Of a stretch of DNA of 52,068 bases, positions 36,389-44,922 are shown in pieces. The stretch lies in the NCBI GenBank assembly GCA_029263015.1, contig JAJCYI010000203.1, forward strand, positions 1 to 52,068, read 5' to 3'. Position numbers and translations under genes: made by a program. Numbering within the stretch: position 1 is the first letter of the stretch; each line of letters opens with the position of its first letter. This DNA comes from Saprospiraceae bacterium. Lineage in GTDB: Bacteria > Bacteroidota > Bacteroidia > Chitinophagales > Saprospiraceae. Under the pieces are notes generated by a model that saw only the letters and a list, made by a program, of their open reading frames with translations, did not search any database and was not told the origin of the DNA.

Positions 36389-37639
36389 TTGAAAATTACA
36401 GCAAACATATTATTTGGAAAATTTTTAATCATAGGCCTTCCTCTGCTAATTTTAACTTGTCAGCAAAACGGAGAGCCTTTTCAGTTAAATGAAAACCATT
36501 TAAATCATTTATATAAAGAAGTGCTTTTGCCAAATGGTAAACAAGCGGCTATTATTCATATTTACAGTCAGTACCCTGATTACAACTATGATATTGAACC
36601 TAAAGAGGGTTTTACCTGTGTGGATGATGTAGCAAGGGCATTGGTGTATTATTCAAAAAAAAGAACTGATTTTCAGAAGATCATCCGCTTAACGGAGTTT
36701 ATTTTATACATGCAAAACGAAAACGGTTGGTTTAATAATTTTGTGTGGGAAGAAGGCCTTAGTATTAATACAGAATATACAACGACGCTTGCTATTCCCA
36801 ATTGGTGGTCTTGGCGGGCCTTGTGGGCCTTGGAAAATTCTTTGCCTATTCTTGAAAAACATAATGTGGAGGTAGCCAATAGAACCATGCAATCTATTGA
36901 CCGGCTAACTTCAAATATTGTGGACTATTTGTCAACGCTTGATAAAGGAGGAAAAATGATTGAGGGTATTAGCATTAGCAATAATTTGCCTTATGGCTCT
37001 GCAGCAGACCAGGCGGCCATTCTTACAATTGGGCTGTGCATGCAATTTGAAAGAACAAAAAATAAAACGATAGTCCCACTTATCCAACATCTTTCAAATG
37101 GTATGATGAAGATGCAGTTAGTAAATAGCCCCATAGGTTCTCCTTTTTTAAGTTGGGAAAATAGCTGGCATGCCTGGGGGAATTCGCAAAGTTACGCCTT
37201 ATTAAAAGCTGGTGAGTTGCTGAATAAACCAAATTATATTGATGCCGCTTTGGCGGAATTAGATTCCTTTTATCCCGTGTTATTAAAAAATAAATTTGCA
37301 GCCATGTACTCTTTTGAAAAGAAAAAGGAAGGATTTTTAATTCTTAAAAATGATACATTCCCTCAAATAGCTTATGGAGTTCGTCCTATTGTTTTTGCAT
37401 ATGTAACTGCTTATCAACAAACCCATAAGGAGTTCTACAAAACACAAGCATATGAGTGGATGCAGTGGTATTCGGGAGAAAATATTGCAGCGACTCCGAT
37501 GTATGATCCCAATACAGGTAGGTGTTTTGATGGCATTAAATCAAATGACAGTGTCAATAAAAATTCAGGGGCGGAATCAACGATAGAAGCACTTTTAAGT
37601 ATTCAAGCGTATAACAGGGTATTAGAAATTGGAAATTAA
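36389..37639 (+). CDS. Predicted (alpha/alpha)6-type carbohydrate-active lipoprotein
   Basis: A 416-residue protein with a lipoprotein signal ending LLILTC (Cys24). Helix-rich repeats with the segments FTCVDDVARALVYY, NWWSWRALWALENS, WHAWGNSQSYALLKAG and NSGAESTIEALLSIQAY recall six-hairpin glycosidases and the (alpha/alpha)6 modules linked to glycosyltransferases. I cannot assign a GH family. The start is TTG at 36389, since an in-frame stop lies two codons upstream (36383-36385) and no ATG precedes the signal. It sits between two GH130 genes, so periplasmic trimming of the same sugar before import is likely. Confidence 0.7.
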   Translation: MKITANILFGKFLIIGLPLLILTCQQNGEPFQLNENHLNHLYKEVLLPNGKQAAIIHIYSQYPDYNYDIEPKEGFTCVDDVARALVYYSKKRTDFQKIIRLTEFILYMQNENGWFNNFVWEEGLSINTEYTTTLAIPNWWSWRALWALENSLPILEKHNVEVANRTMQSIDRLTSNIVDYLSTLDKGGKMIEGISISNNLPYGSAADQAAILTIGLCMQFERTKNKTIVPLIQHLSNGMMKMQLVNSPIGSPFLSWENSWHAWGNSQSYALLKAGELLNKPNYIDAALAELDSFYPVLLKNKFAAMYSFEKKKEGFLILKNDTFPQIAYGVRPIVFAYVTAYQQTHKEFYKTQAYEWMQWYSGENIAATPMYDPNTGRCFDGIKSNDSVNKNSGAESTIEALLSIQAYNRVLEIGN

Positions 37640-37677
37640 TCATTGTCTTAAATTCATTGCCGAGTATATTTTATTTT

Positions 37678-38811
37678 ATGAATAAAAAAATTCTAATTGG
37701 TAATTTGAAAATAGAATTAGATCTATTAAATGTAGTTTTCCGCTATAAGGAAAATCCAATATTGACTTGCCATGAAGTCAATGCTGCTTGGAAATTGCCC
37801 CATCTTAAAGTAATTACAGTTCACAATGCGGGGATCACTGAGTATAATGGTGAGACACTCATGTTGTTTAGATCACATTTACGGAATGGGATTTCGATAT
37901 TAGGGATTGCTCGTAGCAAGGATGGGCTAAACAATTGGAAAGTGGTTTCTCAGCCTGCAATGCTCCCGTGTAATAAAGACAATGTTTTTCGGACTCCCTC
38001 AAAAATGGACGAATATATTATTGGGGAATCTGGTGGTATTGAGGACGCAAGAATCTGTAAAATGGGAAATGACTATTTAATTACTTACAGTGCCTATCAT
38101 GGAGCTATCCCACACAGGGTCAGGGTTTCATTGGCTATTACTCAAGATTTTGTGACCTTTAAAAGATATGGGCCAATGCTCTCAACGGATATGAGGAATG
38201 TGGTTGTTTTCCCAGAAAAAATTAACGGAAATTACTATGCTCTTTTCCGTCCTAATGACAGCACTGCTGACCATACCGGAGGCGTGTATAAACAAATTTG
38301 TCTCGGAACTTCTACTGACTATTATGCTAATGATTGGAAGGTGGATTTAAATAATCCAGTCATAAAACAAAACGGAGCACCAAGTCCGTTTTCTGATAAA
38401 ATAGGCCCGGGGGCTACTCCCATAAAAACAAAACATGGATGGCTGAATATTTTCCATGGCGTTCGGAGTACGATGGACGGTAATCCTTATACATTGGGCG
38501 TTGCCCTTCATGACCTGGGAGATATTTCAAAAGTAAAAGTGTGCAACATTCCAATATTAATGCCCTCCAAGGCAGATTGTAAAGTAAATGACGAGGACTA
38601 TGTACATGTGCCCAATGTGGTATTCTGTTGTGGAGCTACCCGAAAAAAAGATGGAACTATTTATATTTACTATGCTGGCAACGATACGGTTATGAACGTG
38701 GCGATAAGCCACGAAGATATTTTGGCGGAATTATGCAATCAGTTTCCTCAAGATCCAAATTCGGGAATTGCCCAATACGATTTACGCAGCTCCCTTTCAG
38801 GAACTTTTTAA
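37678..38811 (+). CDS. GH130-family glycoside phosphorylase
   Basis: A 377-residue single-propeller protein with the usual GH130 layout: YKENPILTC near the start, VHNAGITEYNGETLMLFRSH, GGIEDARICKMGNDYLITYSAY, VVVFPEKINGNYYALFRPN, PGATPIKTKHGWLNIFHGV and VPNVVFCCGATRKKDGTIYIYYAG. These are the regions that in family members hold the catalytic Asp and phosphate-binding residues, and most such short enzymes are mannoside phosphorylases. It has no signal peptide. I start at the ATG at 37678; the frame also offers a TTG at 37657. Confidence 0.88.
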   Translation: MNKKILIGNLKIELDLLNVVFRYKENPILTCHEVNAAWKLPHLKVITVHNAGITEYNGETLMLFRSHLRNGISILGIARSKDGLNNWKVVSQPAMLPCNKDNVFRTPSKMDEYIIGESGGIEDARICKMGNDYLITYSAYHGAIPHRVRVSLAITQDFVTFKRYGPMLSTDMRNVVVFPEKINGNYYALFRPNDSTADHTGGVYKQICLGTSTDYYANDWKVDLNNPVIKQNGAPSPFSDKIGPGATPIKTKHGWLNIFHGVRSTMDGNPYTLGVALHDLGDISKVKVCNIPILMPSKADCKVNDEDYVHVPNVVFCCGATRKKDGTIYIYYAGNDTVMNVAISHEDILAELCNQFPQDPNSGIAQYDLRSSLSGTF

Positions 38812-38822
38812 AATGAATCCTT

Positions 38823-39926
38823 ATGGCAAAAGTAGTAATTGAAAATATTGTTAAAGAATATGATAAAGGGCAGGTGGCTGTCAACAATGTTAACCTAACT
38901 ATTAATGATAAAGAATTTGTTGTGCTGGTGGGGCCTTCAGGGTGTGGGAAGTCAACTACGCTGAGGATGGTTGCAGGTTTGGAATCCATAACCTCTGGAA
39001 ATTTATATATTGATGATTTAAAAGTAAATAATGTTGCTCCTAAAGATAGAGGGATTGCAATGGTGTTCCAAAATTACGCTTTGTACCCGCACATGACTGT
39101 TTATCAAAATATGGCTTTCGGATTAAAAATCAAAAAAGTCCCTAAAGCTGAAATCCATAAAAAAATTATTGAAACGGCTAAAACCCTTGAGCTTGAAGAT
39201 CTTTTGGATAAAAAACCTGGGCATATGTCTGGAGGTCAAAGACAAAGGGTCGCTATAGGCAGGGCAATCGTAAGAAAGCCCAAAGTGTTTTTATTTGACG
39301 AACCCCTTTCCAACTTAGATGCTAAATTAAGGGGACAAATGAGAGTTGAAATAGCAAAACTCCATCAAAAATTGGAAGCTACAATTATATATGTAACCCA
39401 TGACCAAGTTGAAGCGATGACTTTGGGGAACAGGATAGCCGTTTTAAACAAAGGTTGTTTAGAGCAATTTGACACGCCCATGAACTTATATAATAACCCA
39501 GTAAATATGTTTGTGGCTGGGTTTATTGGTTCGCCACCTATGAATTTTATTGCTGGGAAAATTATTGTTGAGGACGATAAACGGTATTTTGTCAACGACG
39601 CTGGCAATGTGAAATTTGATTTGAATCGCACACTATTCTCAATTCCTAAAGAATATGATAATGATAATGATAATGTGACTTTAGGAATTAGACCTGAAGA
39701 TATTACCATTAGCAAACCTGAGAATGGGGTTTCCGTTGAAGTAAGTATTGAGACAATAGAATTATTAGGGAATGAACAGCTGGTTGCATTTACACTTAAT
39801 AATAAAACCTTAATTTGCAGGCTTCCCTCAAACGAACAATATCTGGCTCAACAAAAATTAATGTTATATATTGATTTGGAAAGGATTTTACTATTTGATT
39901 CAAATACTGAAAAAAGGGTTGGGTAG
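38823..39926 (+). CDS. Carbohydrate ABC transporter ATPase (MsmX/UgpC/MalK type)
   Basis: The ATPase that powers the importer, 367 residues. It has Walker A GPSGCGKST, the ABC signature MSGGQRQRVAIG (Met in place of the usual Leu), Walker B VFLFDEPLSNLDAKLR and H-loop IYVTHDQVEAMTL. The C-terminal part (about 235-367) is an OB/TOBE regulatory fold of the MalK type. Starts 11 bp after the second GH130 gene, closing the operon. Confidence 0.95.
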   Translation: MAKVVIENIVKEYDKGQVAVNNVNLTINDKEFVVLVGPSGCGKSTTLRMVAGLESITSGNLYIDDLKVNNVAPKDRGIAMVFQNYALYPHMTVYQNMAFGLKIKKVPKAEIHKKIIETAKTLELEDLLDKKPGHMSGGQRQRVAIGRAIVRKPKVFLFDEPLSNLDAKLRGQMRVEIAKLHQKLEATIIYVTHDQVEAMTLGNRIAVLNKGCLEQFDTPMNLYNNPVNMFVAGFIGSPPMNFIAGKIIVEDDKRYFVNDAGNVKFDLNRTLFSIPKEYDNDNDNVTLGIRPEDITISKPENGVSVEVSIETIELLGNEQLVAFTLNNKTLICRLPSNEQYLAQQKLMLYIDLERILLFDSNTEKRVG

Positions 39927-39972
39927 TTTAATTTATTAGCTCTTATTTATTTCCCAAGCCCTCCGCAATTAA

Positions 39973-40527
39973 TTACCTCTCTTTCCTTATTTTTTTTTGC
40001 GAGTTGATAATTTTGTTAATATCTTTCAATATCCGTTTTCCCCTCGATTTAAACCCCGCAGAGCCATATGGGAATTGTTCTTCGATCACCATTTTTAATT
40101 CACCCAATAAATCAGGTTCGTTCCTGGCAATATTAAATACTACCTGCATGGCATGGGCTTTAACAGCGACTGGTGTTTTTTGCGAGAGCAAATAATCGAA
40201 ATAAATATTAATTATGTGTCCCTGTAATGTTTCAGGGATGTCTAATTCCGCTAATATTTTTACAGTATTCCTTACGACTGCATCGTGCAGTTTTGGTTCT
40301 TTTAGGTTGAATACCATATTTTCCAAATGAGGTTGGATTAAATGGGGACGTGACTCAACGCAGTGGCTAACCGCCCACGCGGCACGCTGGGCGATGCGGC
40401 TTTCGTCGTTCAGGAAAAGCCCGATCAACTCATCGAACTTGCTCTGGTCGGCGCCGATGTATTCCATGATTTTTAAAACTTGGGCTTTGGAATGTTCTTT
40501 TAATAGCTCTGTGCATAAGTCATCCAT
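39973..40527 (-). CDS. HEAT-repeat-like hypothetical protein
   Basis: A 184-residue all-helical soluble protein whose pattern of paired helices with the segments RIAQRAAWAVSHCVES, PKLHDAVVRNTVKILAELD and PVAVKAHAMQVVFNIARNEP resembles HEAT or adaptin-like repeats. There is no enzyme motif. Probably a cytosolic protein-binding scaffold. It reads against the ABC operon and converges with it, and diverges from the T9SS cargo gene. Confidence 0.75.
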   Translation of the reverse strand: MDDLCTELLKEHSKAQVLKIMEYIGADQSKFDELIGLFLNDESRIAQRAAWAVSHCVESRPHLIQPHLENMVFNLKEPKLHDAVVRNTVKILAELDIPETLQGHIINIYFDYLLSQKTPVAVKAHAMQVVFNIARNEPDLLGELKMVIEEQFPYGSAGFKSRGKRILKDINKIINSQKKIRKER

Positions 40528-40581
40528 AATGCAAAATAGTGGTTGTTAGACGGACGTGAAGCCATTTTAATTATATTTCAT

Positions 40582-40589
40582 TAAATTTG
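40582..40589 (+). promoter_or_regulatory. Candidate -7 box of the T9SS cargo gene
   Basis: TAAATTTG matches TAnnTTTG, 36 nt before the ATG at 40626. Confidence 0.45.
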
Positions 40590-40625
40590 GGAACGTTTTT
40601 CCTTTTTACTTCAAACATCCATATC

Positions 40626-41549
40626 ATGAAAACCTCTTTATTCCTTCTCAGCTTTATATTGTTCACCTTCTGCGGCAGGGCACAGACCGAGTTCGCACCC
40701 ATCGGCGCCACTTGGCATATCGATTATTTCCAGTTTGTATCAACAGTAGGATATGAGAAAATCGTTGCGGTAAAAGATACGATGATACTCGGCAAACAGG
40801 CCAAAAAACTGGAACTAACGCGGTTCACAACACACTTTTTTGCCAACGGAGTAATAAATATAGATAGGGAAGACCACTACATATACCAAACGGGTGATAC
40901 GGTGTATCATTACTTTTATGATCCCTATTCCCCAATTATGGGCGACTTTACCATATTGTATGATTTTTCCCTTATTCTGGGGGATACCTTGTTTTACGAA
41001 GATGACGATTACTATTTTGTCATAGACAGCATAGGAACGGTGGAAATGAACGGCGAGGAATACCGGACGCAATATGGGCACTTTCCACATCCTTTCCAAA
41101 TAGAGCAGACAACCATCATCAATGAAAAATTCGGCGCCATGAACGATTACCTTTTTCTGGACATAACGGACTTTTGTTTTCTAGATGGCCCTTGTCAGGA
41201 ATTCCGCTGTTACGAGGACGACAACTTTCCGCTGCTGCAATTAGCGGATGTGGAATGTGAGCACATCCCAATCTTTGTTTCCACCAACGAACCTGCTCCA
41301 CCACCAGCCCTTCTTATTTCTCCGAACCCTGTGCGAAACCGGCTGCTGGTTGCCTTTTCCGGGCCTGTGAAAAATGCCGAACTGCACCTTTTTTCCCCCG
41401 ATGGCCAGCGGCTGAAAATATGGGAGATACAAAATGGCAGCATCCAAAAAGAGCTTGACCTTGGTGGTTTCCCTGATGGCCTTTATTTTATCCAATGGCG
41501 GCAGGATGGAGAGGCTTTGGGCCGCGGTAAAATAATGTTGCAGAGATGA
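40626..41549 (+). CDS. Secreted protein with T9SS type A C-terminal sorting domain
   Basis: A 307-residue exported protein. Signal peptide: LFLLSFILFTFCGRA. The middle is strand-rich and unrecognised, with many Asp/Tyr (YFYDPYSP, EDDDYYFVIDS). The last 80 residues have the Por-secretion-type tail: LLISPNPVRNRLLV, HLFSPDGQRLK and FPDGLYFIQWRQDGE, ending in a basic strand. The protein would leave through the type IX system and remain attached outside. Its function is unknown. I chose the ATG at 40626, which gives a normal signal peptide. Confidence 0.85.
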   Translation: MKTSLFLLSFILFTFCGRAQTEFAPIGATWHIDYFQFVSTVGYEKIVAVKDTMILGKQAKKLELTRFTTHFFANGVINIDREDHYIYQTGDTVYHYFYDPYSPIMGDFTILYDFSLILGDTLFYEDDDYYFVIDSIGTVEMNGEEYRTQYGHFPHPFQIEQTTIINEKFGAMNDYLFLDITDFCFLDGPCQEFRCYEDDNFPLLQLADVECEHIPIFVSTNEPAPPPALLISPNPVRNRLLVAFSGPVKNAELHLFSPDGQRLKIWEIQNGSIQKELDLGGFPDGLYFIQWRQDGEALGRGKIMLQR

Positions 41550-41917
41550 GCCGTCACAGCTTGAACTCACCACCCAGCCAAGTTAACCAGCCTTTGACTT
41601 ATACCGAGGCTGGTATTTTTTCTTCTGATAATTTTTTATGATTGGGCGAATACCGGAGTGCGTTTCTCTGCTCCCTGGGGTAGGTTATCCCTTGTTGTAA
41701 AACCATTATGGTTCAACTGAGACCAGTTCTTGCTGAGTGGTATTTTCCAAAATATTGCAGCAAGACTTGTCCTTCCAGAAAAACTATTGAGGACGATCTC
41801 AATTCACTACCTTTACTTTTTTTCTTCCCATATTTGGTCACTACAGGACAATGGCCCCTAACATACTCCAAAGCCTATTGGACAAGTTCTTGTCAACAGT
41901 CCAAGAAACTGTGTGCT

Positions 41918-42093
41918 ATGCAAAAAATGTTTTTACTTATTGTTATTGTTTTTAATGTCATGGCCTCCGACCACCAGCGGGTAATTATAAAGCCAAGGTT
42001 TTTGATGCTGACGCCTCGTATAAAATAAATAAAATTAAATCAGGAAACATTGTAGAAGAAATTACTGGGCTTAAAATCGAAACAAAATATTAG
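41918..42093 (+). pseudogene. Decayed gene remnant with lactonase-like signal peptide
   Basis: MQKMFLLIVIVFNVMAS starts here and is very like the signal peptide of the lactonase gene at 43672 (MQKLFLLLFIIFNIMAC), also at the DNA level. It then loses its Cys. In a different frame the following DNA reads GNYKAKVFDADASYKI and SGNIVEEITGLKIETKY before TAG at 42091-42093, like an intact C-terminus. This suggests a deleted and frameshifted gene. Confidence 0.55.
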
Positions 42094-42094
42094 A

Positions 42095-43651
42095 ATGAGA
42101 ATAACAAATAATAAAATACTATTCTTTTTTATAGCAATTACGCTTTTTAATTGTAATGAAAACCCAATACAAGAAATTGTAAAACCCAATATTATTTACA
42201 TCCTTGCCGATGATCTTGGCTATGGGGAATTGGGGGTTTATGGACAAAAAATTATTGAAACACCAAATATTGATGCACTTGCAAAAAACGGGATGCGGTT
42301 CACGCAACATTATTCAGGGGCTCCGGTTTGTGCACCTGCCAGGTGTGTTTTGATGACGGGCTTGCACACGGGGCATGCGCATGTGCGTGGCAATGATGAG
42401 TGGAAAAGTAGAGGAGCAGTTTGGGATTATGAAGCCATGTTCAATGATCCATTCTTGGAAGGTCAACGGCCATTGCCAGATAGCGTGGTCACGATTGCTG
42501 AACTGCTTCAATCGGCTGGTTATCAGACGGGTGCGGTTGGTAAATGGGGTTTAGGCGCTCCAACTACAGAAGGCGTTCCAAACAAACAGGGGTTTGATTT
42601 TTTTTATGGTTATAATTGTCAACGGCAGGCACATACCTACTACCCGATGCACCTTTGGAGAAATGAAGAACGGGATTTATTGGATAATAAAATGGTGCGG
42701 CCACACGCCAATTTGCAAGATGGGGCAGACCCCGATGACCCGCAGAGTTATGCTGACTTTCAGCTGAGTGAATATGCTCCAGATTTAATGCACAAGGAAG
42801 CGCTCAGTTTTATTGATAGAAATAATAATAAACCATTTTTTCTTTATTATGCCTCGCCAATTCCTCATTTACCATTGCAAGCGCCACAGCGTTGGGTAGA
42901 TTATTATAAAAATAAACTTGGAGAAGAAGATCCCTATTATGGGAAAAGTTATTTTCCGAATTTTACACCCCATGCTACTTATGCAGCTATGATTTCTTAT
43001 CTTGACGAACAGGTTGGTGACTTGGTAACCAAATTAAAGGAAATGGGTGTTTATGAAAATACCTTAATTATTTTCACCAGCGATAATGGACCGACATATA
43101 CGGGTGGTGCGGATACGCCTTTTTTTAATAGTGCAAGTCCATTTAAAACGGAAAAGGGTAGGGGAAAAGGTTCGGTTTATGAGGGCGGTATTCGGGTGCC
43201 TATGATTGCGAGTTGGCCTGGGGAAATTGTACCTGGAAGTGAGACAGACCATATTTCCTCATTTTACGATGTGATGCCCACTTTTTGTGAAATAGCAAAT
43301 ATTTCCGTTCCTAACAATATTGATGGAATAAGCTTCCTGCCAACTTTATTGAGAATTAATCAAAATCAAATACACGAATATTTATACTGGGAATTTCCAG
43401 AATACAATGGACAACAGGCATTGAGAATGGGAAAATGGAAAGCAGTCCGCAAAAATATAAAAGATGGAAATATGCTGATCGAATTATATAATCTGGAAAA
43501 TGATATCCAGGAAGAAAACAATGTTGCTGAAAATCATCCAGATGTTATTGCAAAAATCGAGAAAATATTAATTAAAGAACATGTTCCAGCTTCAATCGAT
43601 CGATTTAAAATGACCGCATTGGGAGATGTGAAATCCGAAACTAAGAACTAA
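42095..43651 (+). CDS. S1-type sulfatase, lipoprotein
   Basis: Hydrolyses sulfate esters, presumably on a sugar. The lipid Cys20 follows TLFNC, so it is periplasmic or surface-exposed. The metal-binding start is YILADDLGYGELG. The formylglycine site is CAPAR with Cys79, the consensus C-x-P-x-R, and it needs a maturation enzyme that is not in this window. Later landmarks are FFYGYN, PFFLYYASPIPH, ETPNIDALAKNG and IIFTSDNGP. 518 residues is typical. It lies just upstream of the lactonase-like gene. Confidence 0.93.
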   Translation: MRITNNKILFFFIAITLFNCNENPIQEIVKPNIIYILADDLGYGELGVYGQKIIETPNIDALAKNGMRFTQHYSGAPVCAPARCVLMTGLHTGHAHVRGNDEWKSRGAVWDYEAMFNDPFLEGQRPLPDSVVTIAELLQSAGYQTGAVGKWGLGAPTTEGVPNKQGFDFFYGYNCQRQAHTYYPMHLWRNEERDLLDNKMVRPHANLQDGADPDDPQSYADFQLSEYAPDLMHKEALSFIDRNNNKPFFLYYASPIPHLPLQAPQRWVDYYKNKLGEEDPYYGKSYFPNFTPHATYAAMISYLDEQVGDLVTKLKEMGVYENTLIIFTSDNGPTYTGGADTPFFNSASPFKTEKGRGKGSVYEGGIRVPMIASWPGEIVPGSETDHISSFYDVMPTFCEIANISVPNNIDGISFLPTLLRINQNQIHEYLYWEFPEYNGQQALRMGKWKAVRKNIKDGNMLIELYNLENDIQEENNVAENHPDVIAKIEKILIKEHVPASIDRFKMTALGDVKSETKN

Positions 43652-43671
43652 GAACTAACAACCAATTTGTT

Positions 43672-44820
43672 ATGCAAAAATTATTTTTACTTCTTTTTAT
43701 CATATTCAATATCATGGCCTGTCAAGATAATGAAAATGGCAACGGACAAATATTTTATATTGGAGGCTACACCAGTCCAAAATTTGATGCTGATGGTGAT
43801 GGGATTTATATATGTTCGCTTGATACGATAACAGGAAAGATGAAATTATTGTCCACCGAGAATGTGACAGACCCATCCTACCTTGTTGTACACCCAAGCG
43901 GCAAATATGTTTATGCGGCAAATGAGTCGGGTGGCGAAAATCCTGGGACAATAAGTGCCTTTAAAATTATTGATAATAATGGCTCACTTGAATTTATCAA
44001 TAAAACATTGTCAGGTGGGGATTTCCCATGTAATATGAATTTTAATAATAATGGCAAATATTTATTGGTCGCCAATTACGGGGATGGATCTGTGGCGACG
44101 ATTCCTATAAAAGAGGACGGCGGCCTTTCCAGGCCTTCAAGTATTGTGTATCATGCTGGAAAAGGATTGTTTGAGGTAAGGCAGGAAGGCCCTCATGCGC
44201 ATTATTTCGGAATGGGGATAAATGATTCCTCTGCTTTTGCAGTTGACCTTGGAATAGATAAAGTTGTTCATTACCGGATAAATACAAACGGAAAACTGGA
44301 TTCCTTGACTTCTACAAGTGTGATCGCAGGAACTGGGCCTCGGCATCTGGTATTTCACCCAACAAAAAAATGGTGTTATATAATATCTGAATTTACGAGC
44401 AAAATTGAATCCTTTAAATATATTTCTGAAAATGTTCCTTTCCAGCGTTTTCAGGTAATTGGCACCACCGATTATGAAATGCCATTTTACACTTCCGTTG
44501 CTTCTGCTATTAAAATACATCCCAATGGGAAATATTTATATGCTGCCATCAGGGGTAGGCCTACTGGCGATGAAAACAGTATTGCCATGTTCAAAATTGA
44601 TAACCGAACCGGCAAGCTTGAATACCTTGGGAATGTGGAAACAAAAGGGGATGTGCCACGGGATTTTGCAATTGATCCATCTGGAAAATTTATCGTAGTG
44701 GCCAATCAGTTTTCTGAAAATGTCGTTTCATTTAAAATTGATTTGGAAACTGGTTTATTGAATGAAACAGGGTATCAGATGAAAGCGAAGTCTGGTACTT
44801 GTGTTAAGTTTTTGAAATAG
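43672..44820 (+). CDS. Lactonase family beta-propeller (YbhE/Pgl-like), lipoprotein
   Basis: A seven-bladed beta-propeller of the lactonase/6-phosphogluconolactonase-like (PF10282) type, 382 residues. The signal ends IFNIMAC (Cys17), so it is periplasmic. Blade motifs are YLVVHPSGKYVYAANES, GDFPCNMNFNNNGKYLLVANY, GTGPRHLVFHPTKKWCYII and GKFIVVANQFSENVV. In the periplasm it could hydrolyse sugar lactones rather than 6-phosphogluconolactone. It lies between two sulfatases on the same strand, with only about 20 bp to the first and a perfect 31-bp hairpin before the second. Confidence 0.88.
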   Translation: MQKLFLLLFIIFNIMACQDNENGNGQIFYIGGYTSPKFDADGDGIYICSLDTITGKMKLLSTENVTDPSYLVVHPSGKYVYAANESGGENPGTISAFKIIDNNGSLEFINKTLSGGDFPCNMNFNNNGKYLLVANYGDGSVATIPIKEDGGLSRPSSIVYHAGKGLFEVRQEGPHAHYFGMGINDSSAFAVDLGIDKVVHYRINTNGKLDSLTSTSVIAGTGPRHLVFHPTKKWCYIISEFTSKIESFKYISENVPFQRFQVIGTTDYEMPFYTSVASAIKIHPNGKYLYAAIRGRPTGDENSIAMFKIDNRTGKLEYLGNVETKGDVPRDFAIDPSGKFIVVANQFSENVVSFKIDLETGLLNETGYQMKAKSGTCVKFLK

Positions 44821-44903
44821 ACCTGTCAGGTTGTTTTATTTCTATATGTCTGGTAACAAATATTTGCTTCCTGACATATAGAAATAAAACAACCTGACAG
44901 GTC
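44820..44903. repeat. Perfect 31-bp inverted repeat between lactonase and sulfatase
   Basis: Arms at 44820-44850 and 44873-44903 are perfect reverse complements, starting GACCTGTCAGGTTG. The 22-nt spacer is TGGTAACAAATATTTGCTTC and CT. The left arm begins on the last base of the lactonase stop codon. ACCTGTCAGGT inside each arm is itself a palindrome. It may act as a terminator or a mobile hairpin. Confidence 0.9.
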
Positions 44904-44922
44904 TGGGAAATAAATATTTATT

